Translations under genes and position numbers: made by a program
Notes under the pieces: model-generated
Seen by the model: only the letters and a program-made list of their open reading frames with translations
Told to the model about the DNA's origin: nothing
Database searches by the model: none
Source of the DNA: Archangium_A sp035910535
Lineage (GTDB): Bacteria; Myxococcota; Myxococcia; Myxococcales; Myxococcaceae
Direction: 5' to 3'
Assembly: GCA_035910535.1 (NCBI GenBank)
Contig: JAMHXF010000111.1
Coordinates: 62,001 to 126,000, forward strand
DNA: 64,000 nucleotides
In this document: positions 27,108 to 34,618 of the stretch, one piece after another
Layout: every line of letters starts with the position of its first letter
How positions within the stretch are numbered: position 1 is the first letter of the stretch

Positions 27108-28148
27108 ATGCGTTCGCTGCTCAAGGCTGCACTGCTTTCAGGCGCGTTGTTCGCACTGCCGTCGCTGGCTGCTGATTCTCAGAGCCCCGACGGTTTCATC
27201 ACTTCGAAGACCAAGCTTTCGCTGTGGACCACCGCTGGCGTTCGCAGCACCACGGTGCACGTCGACACGAATGACGGCGTCATCACGCTCTACGGCAAGG
27301 TGCCCACGGCCGAGCAACGCGTGCTCGCCGAGAAGACCGCTGCGGGCATCGACGGCGTTCGCTCGGTGAAGAACCTCCTTCAAGTCGTGGCGGTGAAAGA
27401 CGAGCCGGCCACCGCGCGCACTGACAAAGAAATCAAGGAGGCCATCGAGATGGAGCTGCGCAGCGACGGCTCGCTCAAAGACAGCCGCATCTCGCTCAAG
27501 TCCGTCGACAAGGGCGTTGTGCTGCTGACGGGGACGGCGGCGTCGTACGCAGACCACCTGCACGCCATCAGCCTCGTCGACACGGTCGCCGGCGTGCGCC
27601 GCATCGCCACCGAGGTGAAGTCGCCCGGAGACTACCGCGCCGACGAGCGCCTCATCTTCCTCGCCACCGACGCGAAGAAGCCCGCAGCGCAGAACGGCAT
27701 GAACGACGCGCGCATCTCGACGGCCGTGAAGCTGCGGCTGTTCACCGCCGCCGACGTGCCTTCGACTGAAATCAACGTCGACACCGAGCGCGCCGTGGTG
27801 ACGTTGTTCGGCATCGTACCGACAGCTGCCATTCGTACGGCCGCCGGCAACGAAGCGGGCAAGGTCGACGGCGTGAAGCGTGTCGACAATCAGCTCGAGG
27901 TCGTCGCGCCGGCGAACAAGAAGGTCGTCGACGCGAAAGACGATGACATCACGCGTGACCTCGCGCTGACCTTCAAAGATCGCCCCGAGCAGAGGAAGGT
28001 GACGACGGCGGTGAAGAACGGAACTGTGCGGCTGACGGGCACCGTCACGTCGGGCTGGGCCGAGCTGAACACCCTGCGCCTCACGCGCGGCGTCAACGGA
28101 GTTCGTGGCATCGAGAACCAGCTGAAGGTCGAACAGCCGGGTACGTAA
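27108..28148 (+). CDS. Periplasmic protein with four BON domains
   Basis: 346 residues with signal peptide (cleavage after SLA near residue 21). Four BON domains lie at about 27-95, 105-172, 199-267 and 278-342, each ending in the 'V-x-x-G-V-x-x-V-x-N' pattern (IDGVRSVKNLLQVV; VDGVKRVDNQLEVV). Domains 1 and 3 are clearly similar, and so are 2 and 4, which points to duplication of a two-domain unit. BON proteins bind phospholipid in the envelope, as OsmY does. ATG 27108 has GGGAG 6-10 nt upstream. Confidence 0.9.
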   Translation: MRSLLKAALLSGALFALPSLAADSQSPDGFITSKTKLSLWTTAGVRSTTVHVDTNDGVITLYGKVPTAEQRVLAEKTAAGIDGVRSVKNLLQVVAVKDEPATARTDKEIKEAIEMELRSDGSLKDSRISLKSVDKGVVLLTGTAASYADHLHAISLVDTVAGVRRIATEVKSPGDYRADERLIFLATDAKKPAAQNGMNDARISTAVKLRLFTAADVPSTEINVDTERAVVTLFGIVPTAAIRTAAGNEAGKVDGVKRVDNQLEVVAPANKKVVDAKDDDITRDLALTFKDRPEQRKVTTAVKNGTVRLTGTVTSGWAELNTLRLTRGVNGVRGIENQLKVEQPGT

Positions 28149-28191
28149 ACTCACGCTTGACCGGTTCGCGCACCACGACGAAGAGGCGTTC

Positions 28192-28791
28192 ATGCCGATT
28201 CGTCGTGGTGCTGTGAACCTGGCGCGTTTCCGAATCGACGGAGACGTGCCCAAAGACGTCAAACGCTGGTTGCAGAAGGGCCTGAGCAAGGCAGCCTTCG
28301 AGCCCATCGACCCCAAAGGTGAAGACGAGCGCACCGCCGGCTTCGTCGAGCTGGAGCGCCCCGACGTCACCGAGTTCTCGTCGGCCGCGCTCTTCTTCAG
28401 CCAGCACGCGTTGTTCTCGTGGCGCGTCGACAAGTTGAAGGTGCCGACCAACGCGCTGCGCGTTTCGCTGCTGCAGTGGGCCACGGCCTTCGAGCAGAAG
28501 AACGGGCGCGCGCCGGGTCGCCGTGAGCGCGCCGAACAGAAGGAAGGCATCAAGAAGATGCTGCGCGCCAGGCAAGACCCCACCACCAAGACGTTTGAAG
28601 TCAGCGTCGACTTGGCGAGCAAAGACGTCTTTGTGTGGGCCACCTCGCGCAACGTCGTCGACGAAGTGCAGGCCGTGCTCGAGAGCTCGCTCGAGGTGAA
28701 GTTGCTGCCTCGCGTGCCCGCCGCGTTCCTCGCGCCTGGCGCCATCGAGGCGATGACGCCGACCCCTGAGCTCTTCGTGGAGACACGCTGA
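28192..28791 (+). CDS. RdgC-like protein, N-terminal part
   Basis: 199 residues aligning in pattern with the N-terminal and central part of RdgC, the ring-shaped DNA-binding recombination modulator: N-terminal 'NLARFRIDGDVP' strand, 'FVELERPDVTEFS', 'RVDKLKVPTNALRVSLLQW', the charged helix GRRERAEQKEGIKKML, and 'VFVWATSRNVVDEVQAVLE'. RdgC in E. coli is about 303 residues. Its stop overlaps the next start by one base (TGATG), and the next gene looks like the missing C-terminal part. Confidence 0.7.
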   Translation: MPIRRGAVNLARFRIDGDVPKDVKRWLQKGLSKAAFEPIDPKGEDERTAGFVELERPDVTEFSSAALFFSQHALFSWRVDKLKVPTNALRVSLLQWATAFEQKNGRAPGRRERAEQKEGIKKMLRARQDPTTKTFEVSVDLASKDVFVWATSRNVVDEVQAVLESSLEVKLLPRVPAAFLAPGAIEAMTPTPELFVETR

Positions 28792-29402
28792 TGGCCAGCA
28801 AGAAAGAAGAACGCGCGTTTCTGCGCGGTGAGGTCGGGGTCGACGGGCAGGCCACCGAAGAGACGCAAGACGAAGCGCAGGTCGAGCAGTCGAAGGCGCA
28901 AGAGGCGTTGCTGCGCGGTCGCACGTGGCTCGGTCGCGAGTGCCTGACGTGGCTGCTGTGGAAGAGCGAGTCGACGGAGCCGGTGGTGACGGTCGATGAC
29001 CAACCCGTCACCGCGGTCTTCAACGGCAAGCTGACGGTGCGCGCCGGTGCGGGCGACGTCACCGAGGCGGTGGTGAAGGGCGTGACGGCGCCGTATTCGA
29101 AGCTGGTGAAGCAGGCGCTGCAACGCGGCTTGTTGGTGCACACCGCCAAGCTGCAGCTCACGCGCGGAGATCAGGTCTACGACGTCACCGTCGACGCGGA
29201 GTTCTTCGACCTGCGCTCCGTGAAGCTCCCGGCGCTGCTGCAAGAAGAGGAAGACGACAAGCTCACCGAGCGGCTGGAGCTGGTGACGCGCGCTTCCGCC
29301 ATGCTCGACGCCATCGTGCAGGCCTTCATCAAGGAGCGCGGCTCGAAGAGCTGGCCCGCGAAGACGGTGCCTGCGCTCCGTGAATGGATGGATCAAACCT
29401 GA
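28791..29402 (+). CDS. RdgC-like protein, C-terminal part (putative)
   Basis: 203 residues. It begins with an acidic helix, then a beta-strand-rich region (WLGRECLTWLLWKSES; VYDVTVDAEFFDLRSVKLP), and ends LVTRASAMLDAIVQAFIKE, similar in pattern to the last helix of RdgC (…LxxALxxLIQ..). Its 'FLGREFLTWLWW'-like segment matches the RdgC C-terminal region of longer family members. Coupled to the preceding gene by a one-base overlap, so the two probably work as subunits of one protein. Confidence 0.55.
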   Translation: MASKKEERAFLRGEVGVDGQATEETQDEAQVEQSKAQEALLRGRTWLGRECLTWLLWKSESTEPVVTVDDQPVTAVFNGKLTVRAGAGDVTEAVVKGVTAPYSKLVKQALQRGLLVHTAKLQLTRGDQVYDVTVDAEFFDLRSVKLPALLQEEEDDKLTERLELVTRASAMLDAIVQAFIKERGSKSWPAKTVPALREWMDQT

Positions 29403-29420
29403 TCCACTGGCACGGGTTGC

Positions 29421-29449
29421 TTGACGTCGCCGCGCACATGGCTTATGGC
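29421..29449 (+). promoter_or_regulatory. Candidate sigma-70 promoter for rplU-rpmA
   Basis: TTGACG at 29421-29426 and TATGGC at 29444-29449 are separated by 17 nt, ideal vegetative spacing, 69 nt before the rplU ATG. It lies in the 115-nt gap after the RdgC genes and is the clearest consensus promoter I see in the window. Confidence 0.6.
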
Positions 29450-29517
29450 GGCCGTCCTTTCCAATCTCCTTTCCGGGATTGCGAACGATTCTTGAACGAA
29501 ACCGTGAGGTTACAACG

Positions 29518-29826
29518 ATGTACGCCGTCATCCGAACAGGTGGCAAGCAGTACCGAGTCGCCGAAGGCGATGTTCTCCGCATCGAAAAGGTGGGGGGAGA
29601 CTCAGGCGCTGAGGTGAAGTTTGACGAAGTGCTCATGATCGGTGGCGTGGAAGCCGTGAAGGTCGGCAAGCCGACCGTCTCGGGCGCCAAGGTGGTGGGG
29701 AAGATCCTCCGCCAGGCCAAAGCGCGCCGCGTGTTGCACTTCCGTAAAGAGAAGGAAGGTTGGACGCGCCTGCGCGGCCACCGCCAGCCCTTCACCGAGG
29801 TGAAGATCACCTCGATCTCGGCCTGA
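29518..29826 (+). CDS. rplU: 50S ribosomal protein L21
   Basis: 102 residues, normal for bL21. It begins MYAVIRTGGKQYRVAEGD and has the family hallmarks 'KFDEVLMIGG', 'GAKVVGKILRQAKARRV' and the C-terminal 'RLRGHRQPFTEVKITSI'. ATG 29518 with GTGAGG upstream. It binds 23S rRNA in the large subunit. Followed by rpmA after 19 nt. Confidence 0.98.
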   Translation: MYAVIRTGGKQYRVAEGDVLRIEKVGGDSGAEVKFDEVLMIGGVEAVKVGKPTVSGAKVVGKILRQAKARRVLHFRKEKEGWTRLRGHRQPFTEVKITSISA

Positions 29827-29845
29827 AGAAAGAGAGCAAGCAGCC

Positions 29846-30112
29846 ATGGCACACAAAAAAGGACAAGGCTCATCGCGCAACGGGCGTGACTCGAATGCGC
29901 AGTACCGCGGCACGAAGGTGTTTGGCGGCCAGACGATTCGGGCCGGCACCATCCTCGTTCGCCAGGTCGGCACGAAGATTCACCCCGGCACCAACGTCAA
30001 GTTGGGTCGCGACTTCACGCTCTTCGCCGTTGTCGACGGCGTCGTGAAGTACGAACGTCACACGAAGGACCGCACGAAAGTGTCGGTCTACCCGGTCTCA
30101 GCCGCGAGCTGA
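29846..30112 (+). CDS. rpmA: 50S ribosomal protein L27
   Basis: 88 residues. It starts MAHKKGQGSSRNGRDSNAQ, the N-terminal arm that reaches the peptidyl-transferase centre, without a cleavable pre-sequence, then 'GGQTIRAGTILVRQVGTK' and 'VKYERHTKD'. Forms the usual rplU-rpmA-obgE cluster. Confidence 0.98.
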   Translation: MAHKKGQGSSRNGRDSNAQYRGTKVFGGQTIRAGTILVRQVGTKIHPGTNVKLGRDFTLFAVVDGVVKYERHTKDRTKVSVYPVSAAS

Positions 30113-30131
30113 GTCGGTCACACTTCTGACG

Positions 30132-30180
30132 AAACTGGCGCCGTGGGACCGTTCGTGTTCCATGGCGCCGTTTCATTTTA
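30132..30180 (+). terminator. Intrinsic terminator after rpmA
   Basis: A 12-bp stem (30137-30148 with 30158-30169, two G-U pairs, core GGCGCC/GGCGCC) with a 9-nt loop, extended by AAAC/GTTT pairing, is followed by TTTCATTTTA. It lies between rpmA and obgE, suggesting partial or full termination after the ribosomal genes. Confidence 0.6.
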
Positions 30181-30186
30181 GACCCC

Positions 30187-31371
30187 ATGAAATTCGTCGA
30201 TCAGGTCCGTATCTACGTGAAGGCCGGTGACGGCGGGAATGGTGCTGTCGCCTTCCGCCGAGAGAAGTACGTCGACAAAGGCGGCCCCTCCGGCGGCGAT
30301 GGGGGCAACGGCGGCTCGGTCATCTTCGAGGCCGACCCTCAGGCCACCACGCTCCTCGACTTCCGTTTTCAGCAACACCACAAGGCGCGCTCCGGCCAGC
30401 ACGGCATGGGCAGCGACATGTACGGCCGCGCGGGCGAAGACCTGATTCTCAAGGCGCCGCTCGGCACGCTCGTCATCGACGAGGCGACCGGTGAGCTGCT
30501 CAAGGACATGTCGGTGCCCGGCGAGCAGTGGGTCGTGGCCAGGGGTGGCAGCGGCGGCTGGGGCAACATGCACTTCGCCACGTCGACGCGGCAGACGCCG
30601 CGCTTCGCGAAAGACGGCACGCCCGGCGAAGAGCGACACCTGACGTTGGAGCTCAAACTGCTCGCCGACGTGGGCCTGCTCGGCTTCCCCAACGCGGGCA
30701 AGAGCACCTTCATCTCGCGCATTTCACGCGCGCGCCCGAAGGTCGCTGACTACCCGTTCACCACGCTGGTGCCGAACCTCGGCGTCGTCGAGTTCCGCGA
30801 GCGCAAGAGCTTCGTGATGGCCGACATCCCCGGCCTCATCGAAGGCGCGAGCGAAGGGCACGGCCTGGGGCTCCAGTTCTTGCGCCACGTCGAGCGCTGC
30901 CGCGTGCTGGTGCACCTGGTCGACCTCTCGAACGGCGAAGAAGGCCGCGACCCGGTCAAAGACTTCGACACCATCAACCGCGAGCTGGGCAAGTACAGCG
31001 CGGTGCTGGCCGAGAAGCCGCAACTGGTCGTCGCCAACAAGCTCGACCTGCCGCACGCCCGTGAGGCGTTGCCGAAGTTCGTCGAGGCCATGGCGAAGCG
31101 CGGTGTGCAGGTCTTCGAGTTGTCGGGTGCGACGGGCGAAGGCGCGCAGAAGGTGCTCGATGCGTGCGGTCGGCTGCTCTTCAACGACGGCGAGAAGAAG
31201 ATGCGGCTCAAGTCGCGTCACGGCATGGCGGAGGTCGTCACCGCGGCCGAGGCGCTCATCGCGGGCAAGGTGAAGAAGGCCAAGGCGGCGCCCGCGAAGA
31301 AGCCGGCGGTGAAAAAAGCCGCAGCGCCGAAGAAGAAGCCCGCGCCCGCGAAGAAGAAGTCGAGGAAGTAA
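30187..31371 (+). CDS. obgE: GTPase ObgE/CgtA with basic C-terminal tail
   Basis: 394 residues. The Obg fold (1-158) has the glycine-rich 'GGPSGGDGGNGG' loops; the G domain has G1 GFPNAGKST (about 166), switch II 'DIPGLIEGASEGHGLG' and NKLD. After about residue 335 there is a Lys/Ala/Pro-rich tail resembling histone H1-type repeats instead of the OCT domain or acidic tail of other Obg proteins. Essential ribosome-assembly GTPase. Its TAA overlaps the next ATG (TAATG). Confidence 0.95.
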   Translation: MKFVDQVRIYVKAGDGGNGAVAFRREKYVDKGGPSGGDGGNGGSVIFEADPQATTLLDFRFQQHHKARSGQHGMGSDMYGRAGEDLILKAPLGTLVIDEATGELLKDMSVPGEQWVVARGGSGGWGNMHFATSTRQTPRFAKDGTPGEERHLTLELKLLADVGLLGFPNAGKSTFISRISRARPKVADYPFTTLVPNLGVVEFRERKSFVMADIPGLIEGASEGHGLGLQFLRHVERCRVLVHLVDLSNGEEGRDPVKDFDTINRELGKYSAVLAEKPQLVVANKLDLPHAREALPKFVEAMAKRGVQVFELSGATGEGAQKVLDACGRLLFNDGEKKMRLKSRHGMAEVVTAAEALIAGKVKKAKAAPAKKPAVKKAAAPKKKPAPAKKKSRK

Positions 31372-32042
31372 TGGGCGGCGGGGGACCGAAGTACGAGGCC
31401 GCCGACGGCAAGCCGCTGCCGGCCGACCTGTTGCTCGCGCCACGCAAGGAGCGCATCGAGAAGATTCTCTCGCTGCGCACCCGCAACGTGACGGTGGTGC
31501 TCGACCGCCTCGAAGATCAGTTCAACATGGCCGCCGTGCTGCGCACCTGCGAGGGCATGGGGCTGCAAGACGTTCACGTCATCCGCAACCCCGACGCGAA
31601 GTTCGCGCCCAACTCGAAGGTCACGCAGGGCTGCGACAAGTGGCTCGACCTGCACGTGCACCGCGACTTCAAGAGCTGCGCGAAGCTGCTCAAGGAGCGC
31701 GGCTACCGCGTGCTCGCGTCGGCGATTCAGCCCGGCGCCACCAGTCTCTTCGAGCTGCGCTTCGATCAAAAAATCGCCATCGTGCTGGGCAACGAGCGCT
31801 TCGGCGTGAGCGACGAAGTGCTCGAGCACTCCGACGGCACGTTCTGGATTCCGATGCGTGGCTTCTCGCAGAGCATGAACATTTCTGCGGCGGCTTCGGC
31901 CTGCGTGACGCGGGCCATCTCGTGGCGCCTCGAGCACCTGGGCCCCGAAGGCGATCTCTCTGCCGAAGAGCGCTCGACGCTCACCGAGCAGTTCTCGTTC
32001 CTCTCCGTGAAGCAGCGCGGAAAGGTCTACCGGAACAAGTAG
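31371..32042 (+). CDS. trmH: tRNA (guanosine-2'-O-)-methyltransferase TrmH-type (SpoU)
   Basis: 223 residues. SpoU/TrmH SPOUT-family methyltransferase with motif 1 'LEDQFNMAAVLRTCEGMG' (N/R), motif 2 'IAIVLGNERFGVSDE' and motif 3 'IPMRGFSQSMNISAAASAC', and the TrmH-specific N-terminal 'RTRNVTVVLDRLEDQ'. It would methylate G18 of tRNA. Length is close to E. coli TrmH (229). Coupled to obgE by a one-base overlap. Another SpoU specificity cannot be excluded. Confidence 0.88.
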   Translation: MGGGGPKYEAADGKPLPADLLLAPRKERIEKILSLRTRNVTVVLDRLEDQFNMAAVLRTCEGMGLQDVHVIRNPDAKFAPNSKVTQGCDKWLDLHVHRDFKSCAKLLKERGYRVLASAIQPGATSLFELRFDQKIAIVLGNERFGVSDEVLEHSDGTFWIPMRGFSQSMNISAAASACVTRAISWRLEHLGPEGDLSAEERSTLTEQFSFLSVKQRGKVYRNK

Positions 32043-32080
32043 TTGAAGGCCCGCGAAGGGCCCCCGTCCAAGGTGACATC

Positions 32081-32812
32081 ATGATTCTCCGAGCGCTGGC
32101 AGCCGTGGCGATGACCTTGTCGGCAGTCGATGCGGGCGTGTCTGCACCGCCGCCGAAACCCGAAACCGTGAAGGCCGCGCCGATGACGCCCGAGGTGAAG
32201 GCGCTCGTCGATCGCGTGCAGACCTTCTACGAGAAGACGCAGAACTTCAGCGCCGACTTCAAGCAGGAGTACACCTACAAGCTCTTCAAGCGCACGCAGG
32301 TCAGCTCGGGGAAGGTCATCTTCCTCAAGCCGGCGTTGATGCGTTGGGAATACGAGAAGCCCGCGCCGAAGACCTTCGTGCTCGCGAAAGATCGCGTCTT
32401 CATGCACGACCCCGACGCGAAGCTGCTGACGCGCGCGTCGGTCGACACCAGCAAGCTGAGCGCCTCGGTCACGTTTCTCTTCGGCATCGGCAAGCTCGAT
32501 AAAGAGTTCTCCATCGTGAAGAAGGCGTGCGCGAAGTGCACCGGCACGCAGCTCGAGCTGACGCCGTTGATCCCCGACACGCGCTTCAAGCGCATCTTGC
32601 TGGAGGTCGACGAGAAGACGGCGGCGGTGCTCAAGAGCACCGTCATCGACCCCGACGGCAGCGAGAACGCCATCACCTTCATCGGGTTGACCACCAACAT
32701 CGGCGTGGGCACCGACGCGGGCATCAACGAGACGCACTTCCGCATTGCGCCTCCGCCGGGCACGCAGGTGCAGGACTTCTTGACGGGCGCGGGCGTCGAC
32801 GGCGGCAGCTGA
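32081..32812 (+). CDS. LolA-like outer-membrane lipoprotein carrier protein
   Basis: 243 residues with signal peptide and a short Asp-Ala-Gly/Pro linker. The LolA fold is visible: VDRVQTFYEKTQNFSADFKQ, 'SGKVIFLKPALMRWEYEKP' (the typical G-x-h-x-h-x-P-x-x-h-R-W-x-Y), 'FVLAKDRVFMHDPDAKLL', and C-terminal beta strands. Would ferry lipoproteins across the periplasm, fitting the many lipoproteins nearby. I do not assign lolA because paralogues are common in this group. Confidence 0.85.
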   Translation: MILRALAAVAMTLSAVDAGVSAPPPKPETVKAAPMTPEVKALVDRVQTFYEKTQNFSADFKQEYTYKLFKRTQVSSGKVIFLKPALMRWEYEKPAPKTFVLAKDRVFMHDPDAKLLTRASVDTSKLSASVTFLFGIGKLDKEFSIVKKACAKCTGTQLELTPLIPDTRFKRILLEVDEKTAAVLKSTVIDPDGSENAITFIGLTTNIGVGTDAGINETHFRIAPPPGTQVQDFLTGAGVDGGS

Positions 32813-32851
32813 AACGTTGCGTCGCAGCGCGGGTGCCCTTACGCAGGGTGC

Positions 32852-33709
32852 ATGCTTTCCGTGCTGCGTCGTGTACTTCGGCGGCTGTACGAGCAGGTGT
32901 TGTTGGGCCCTTCGCTCGACCAGGCCGCGCAGCTGGCGTTCTACGCAGTGCTGGCGCTCGCGCCGTTCCTGCTCGTGGTGACGTCGCTGGCGACCATCAT
33001 TCCGGAAGCCACCACCGTCTTTCGCATGCTGGGCCGCGCGCGCGCTTTTCTGCCTCCAGCCGCGTTCGAGCTCATCGAGGCCGTCATCACGGATCTCATC
33101 GGTCGCCGCAGCGGTACGTTTCTGACCTTCGGCCTCGCCGCCGCCGTGTGGAGCGCGTCGCGCGCGGCCAACTCGCTGCGCGTCACGCTCAACGCGCAGT
33201 TTGGTCTGAAGGAAGGGCGACCGTGGCTCCGTCAGCAGGCGTTGGCGATCATCATCACCATCTTCGGGGCGATTCTGTTGCTGGGGTCTGCGGGCGCGTT
33301 GCTGTTGAGCAGCTCTGCCATCGAGTGGTTCAGCGACGCGCTGCAGATTCCCACCGGTGCGCGCACGGCGGTGTGGCTGCTGGTGCGGTGGCCCGTCATC
33401 TTCGTGTGCCTGATGTTGCTCGCGGCGCTCGCGTTCAGAGCGCTACCAGACGCCAGAGCGAGCCCCGGGCCGGTGTTCGCCGGCGCGGCCGTGACGACGC
33501 TCATCTTCTTTGCCGCGAGCTGGATCTTCACCTGGTACGCGACGCACGTCTCTGACTTCGGGCCCACGTACGGCGCGCTCACCGGCGGCGTGGTGCTGTT
33601 GTTGTGGACGTGGCTGACGGCCATCGCGTTCGTCGTGGGCGGTGAAGTCGTCGCGACGTTCCCCGCGAGGCCGCGGCGCGCACCAAAGGTCACTGCGCCC
33701 CAGTCATGA
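32852..33709 (+). CDS. YihY/BrkB family membrane protein
   Basis: 285 residues with six TM helices. Family cues: an N-terminal 'DQAAQLAFYAVLALAPFLLV' (the 'AaalaFy-ll-slaP' pattern), 'GLAAAVWSASRAANSLRVTLN', and the C-terminal 'YGALTGGVVLLLWTWLTAIAF' with the following Gly-Gly-Glu. Formerly annotated as RNase BN; now viewed as an uncharacterised transporter or envelope protein. Its last 20 nt overlap the convergent EamA gene. Confidence 0.9.
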   Translation: MLSVLRRVLRRLYEQVLLGPSLDQAAQLAFYAVLALAPFLLVVTSLATIIPEATTVFRMLGRARAFLPPAAFELIEAVITDLIGRRSGTFLTFGLAAAVWSASRAANSLRVTLNAQFGLKEGRPWLRQQALAIIITIFGAILLLGSAGALLLSSSAIEWFSDALQIPTGARTAVWLLVRWPVIFVCLMLLAALAFRALPDARASPGPVFAGAAVTTLIFFAASWIFTWYATHVSDFGPTYGALTGGVVLLLWTWLTAIAFVVGGEVVATFPARPRRAPKVTAPQS

Positions 33710-34541
33710 GGTACTGCTCGGCGCCGAAGCCCGCGACGCCGACGAAGAGCAACGCGAAGCCAGCCCACTGCCGCGGCGAGAAACGTTCACCACGCGCGAG
33801 CGCGAACAACATCGCGAAGCCCACCGACGCGTTGCGCACGCCGAGAATGCGACCGGAGTCTGCGGTGACGAGCGCCTCGAGCAGCAAGAGAAACGACGCG
33901 GCGCACAGCACTCCGGTGAGCCACATGCGCGGCGTCTTCAGCAGCGGCGGCACCTGACGTCGCACGTCGGCGCCGACAAGAAAGAAGAGCAGAGGCAGCG
34001 CAATACAGAGCGCGCCGATGAACGCGAGCGCCTGCGTCGCGCCTCCGCTGACCGCGCCTTTGTAGCCCGTGTGGTACGCGGCGACGGCCGCTGCGGTCGC
34101 CAGTGTCCACCCGAGGTGCCACTTCGCGGGGCCTCCTGCAGCGGGTCGCGTGAGCAGAATGCCGACCCCCACGAGCACCGTGGCGCCGAGCGCGAGCCAC
34201 GTCGGTGACGCGTGCGAAGCCAGCAGGCCGAGTGGCCAGATGAAGATCAACGCGGCTGCGCGCGAGACCGCGTACGTGAGGCCGAGCTCGCCGCGCGCGT
34301 AGGCCATGCCGAGTGAATAGACGTAGGCCGCTTCACCAACGCCGGCGAGCGCGACCCACGGCAGGTGTCGGAGCTCGAGCGTGACGTTCGACATGAAGGC
34401 GAGGCGAAGCATCGCCGCGAAGAACGAGAGCAACAGCGCAGCGAGGGCGGCGGCGCGCTCTTTCCCGGGGGCTTTGGCGAGCGCGTTCCACGACGCATGC
34501 GCGAGGCCGGAGACGAGCGCGAGCCAGAACGCGGAGATCAT
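33690..34541 (-). CDS. EamA/DMT-superfamily transporter
   Basis: 283 residues with ten predicted TM helices in two five-helix halves: an N-terminal 'LVSGLAHASWNALAKAPG' EamA start and a second half starting 'WHLGWTLATAAAVAAYHTGY'. The ATG at 34541 is chosen; an upstream in-frame extension is Arg/Ser-rich and not membrane-like. Probably an exporter of small metabolites; substrate unknown. Confidence 0.85.
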   Translation of the reverse strand: MISAFWLALVSGLAHASWNALAKAPGKERAAALAALLLSFFAAMLRLAFMSNVTLELRHLPWVALAGVGEAAYVYSLGMAYARGELGLTYAVSRAAALIFIWPLGLLASHASPTWLALGATVLVGVGILLTRPAAGGPAKWHLGWTLATAAAVAAYHTGYKGAVSGGATQALAFIGALCIALPLLFFLVGADVRRQVPPLLKTPRMWLTGVLCAASFLLLLEALVTADSGRILGVRNASVGFAMLFALARGERFSPRQWAGFALLFVGVAGFGAEQYLMTGAQ

Positions 34542-34618
34542 CGCGCGCGTCCTGGCACAGCGTGACTGCGATGACGACGGGCGCAGAAAAGCTGTCACTC
34601 GCGTCTTGAAGGGACGAC

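Noticed and set aside
27138..29873. Very long reverse open frame (about 900 codons)
   Set aside because: It runs antisense to the BON, RdgC-like and rplU genes, is Arg/His/Leu-rich and has no domain. High-GC DNA makes such shadows.
32048..32062. Terminator after trmH
   Set aside because: GGCCC-GCGAA-GGGCC forms a short hairpin but no T-run follows; it may be chance in GC-rich DNA.
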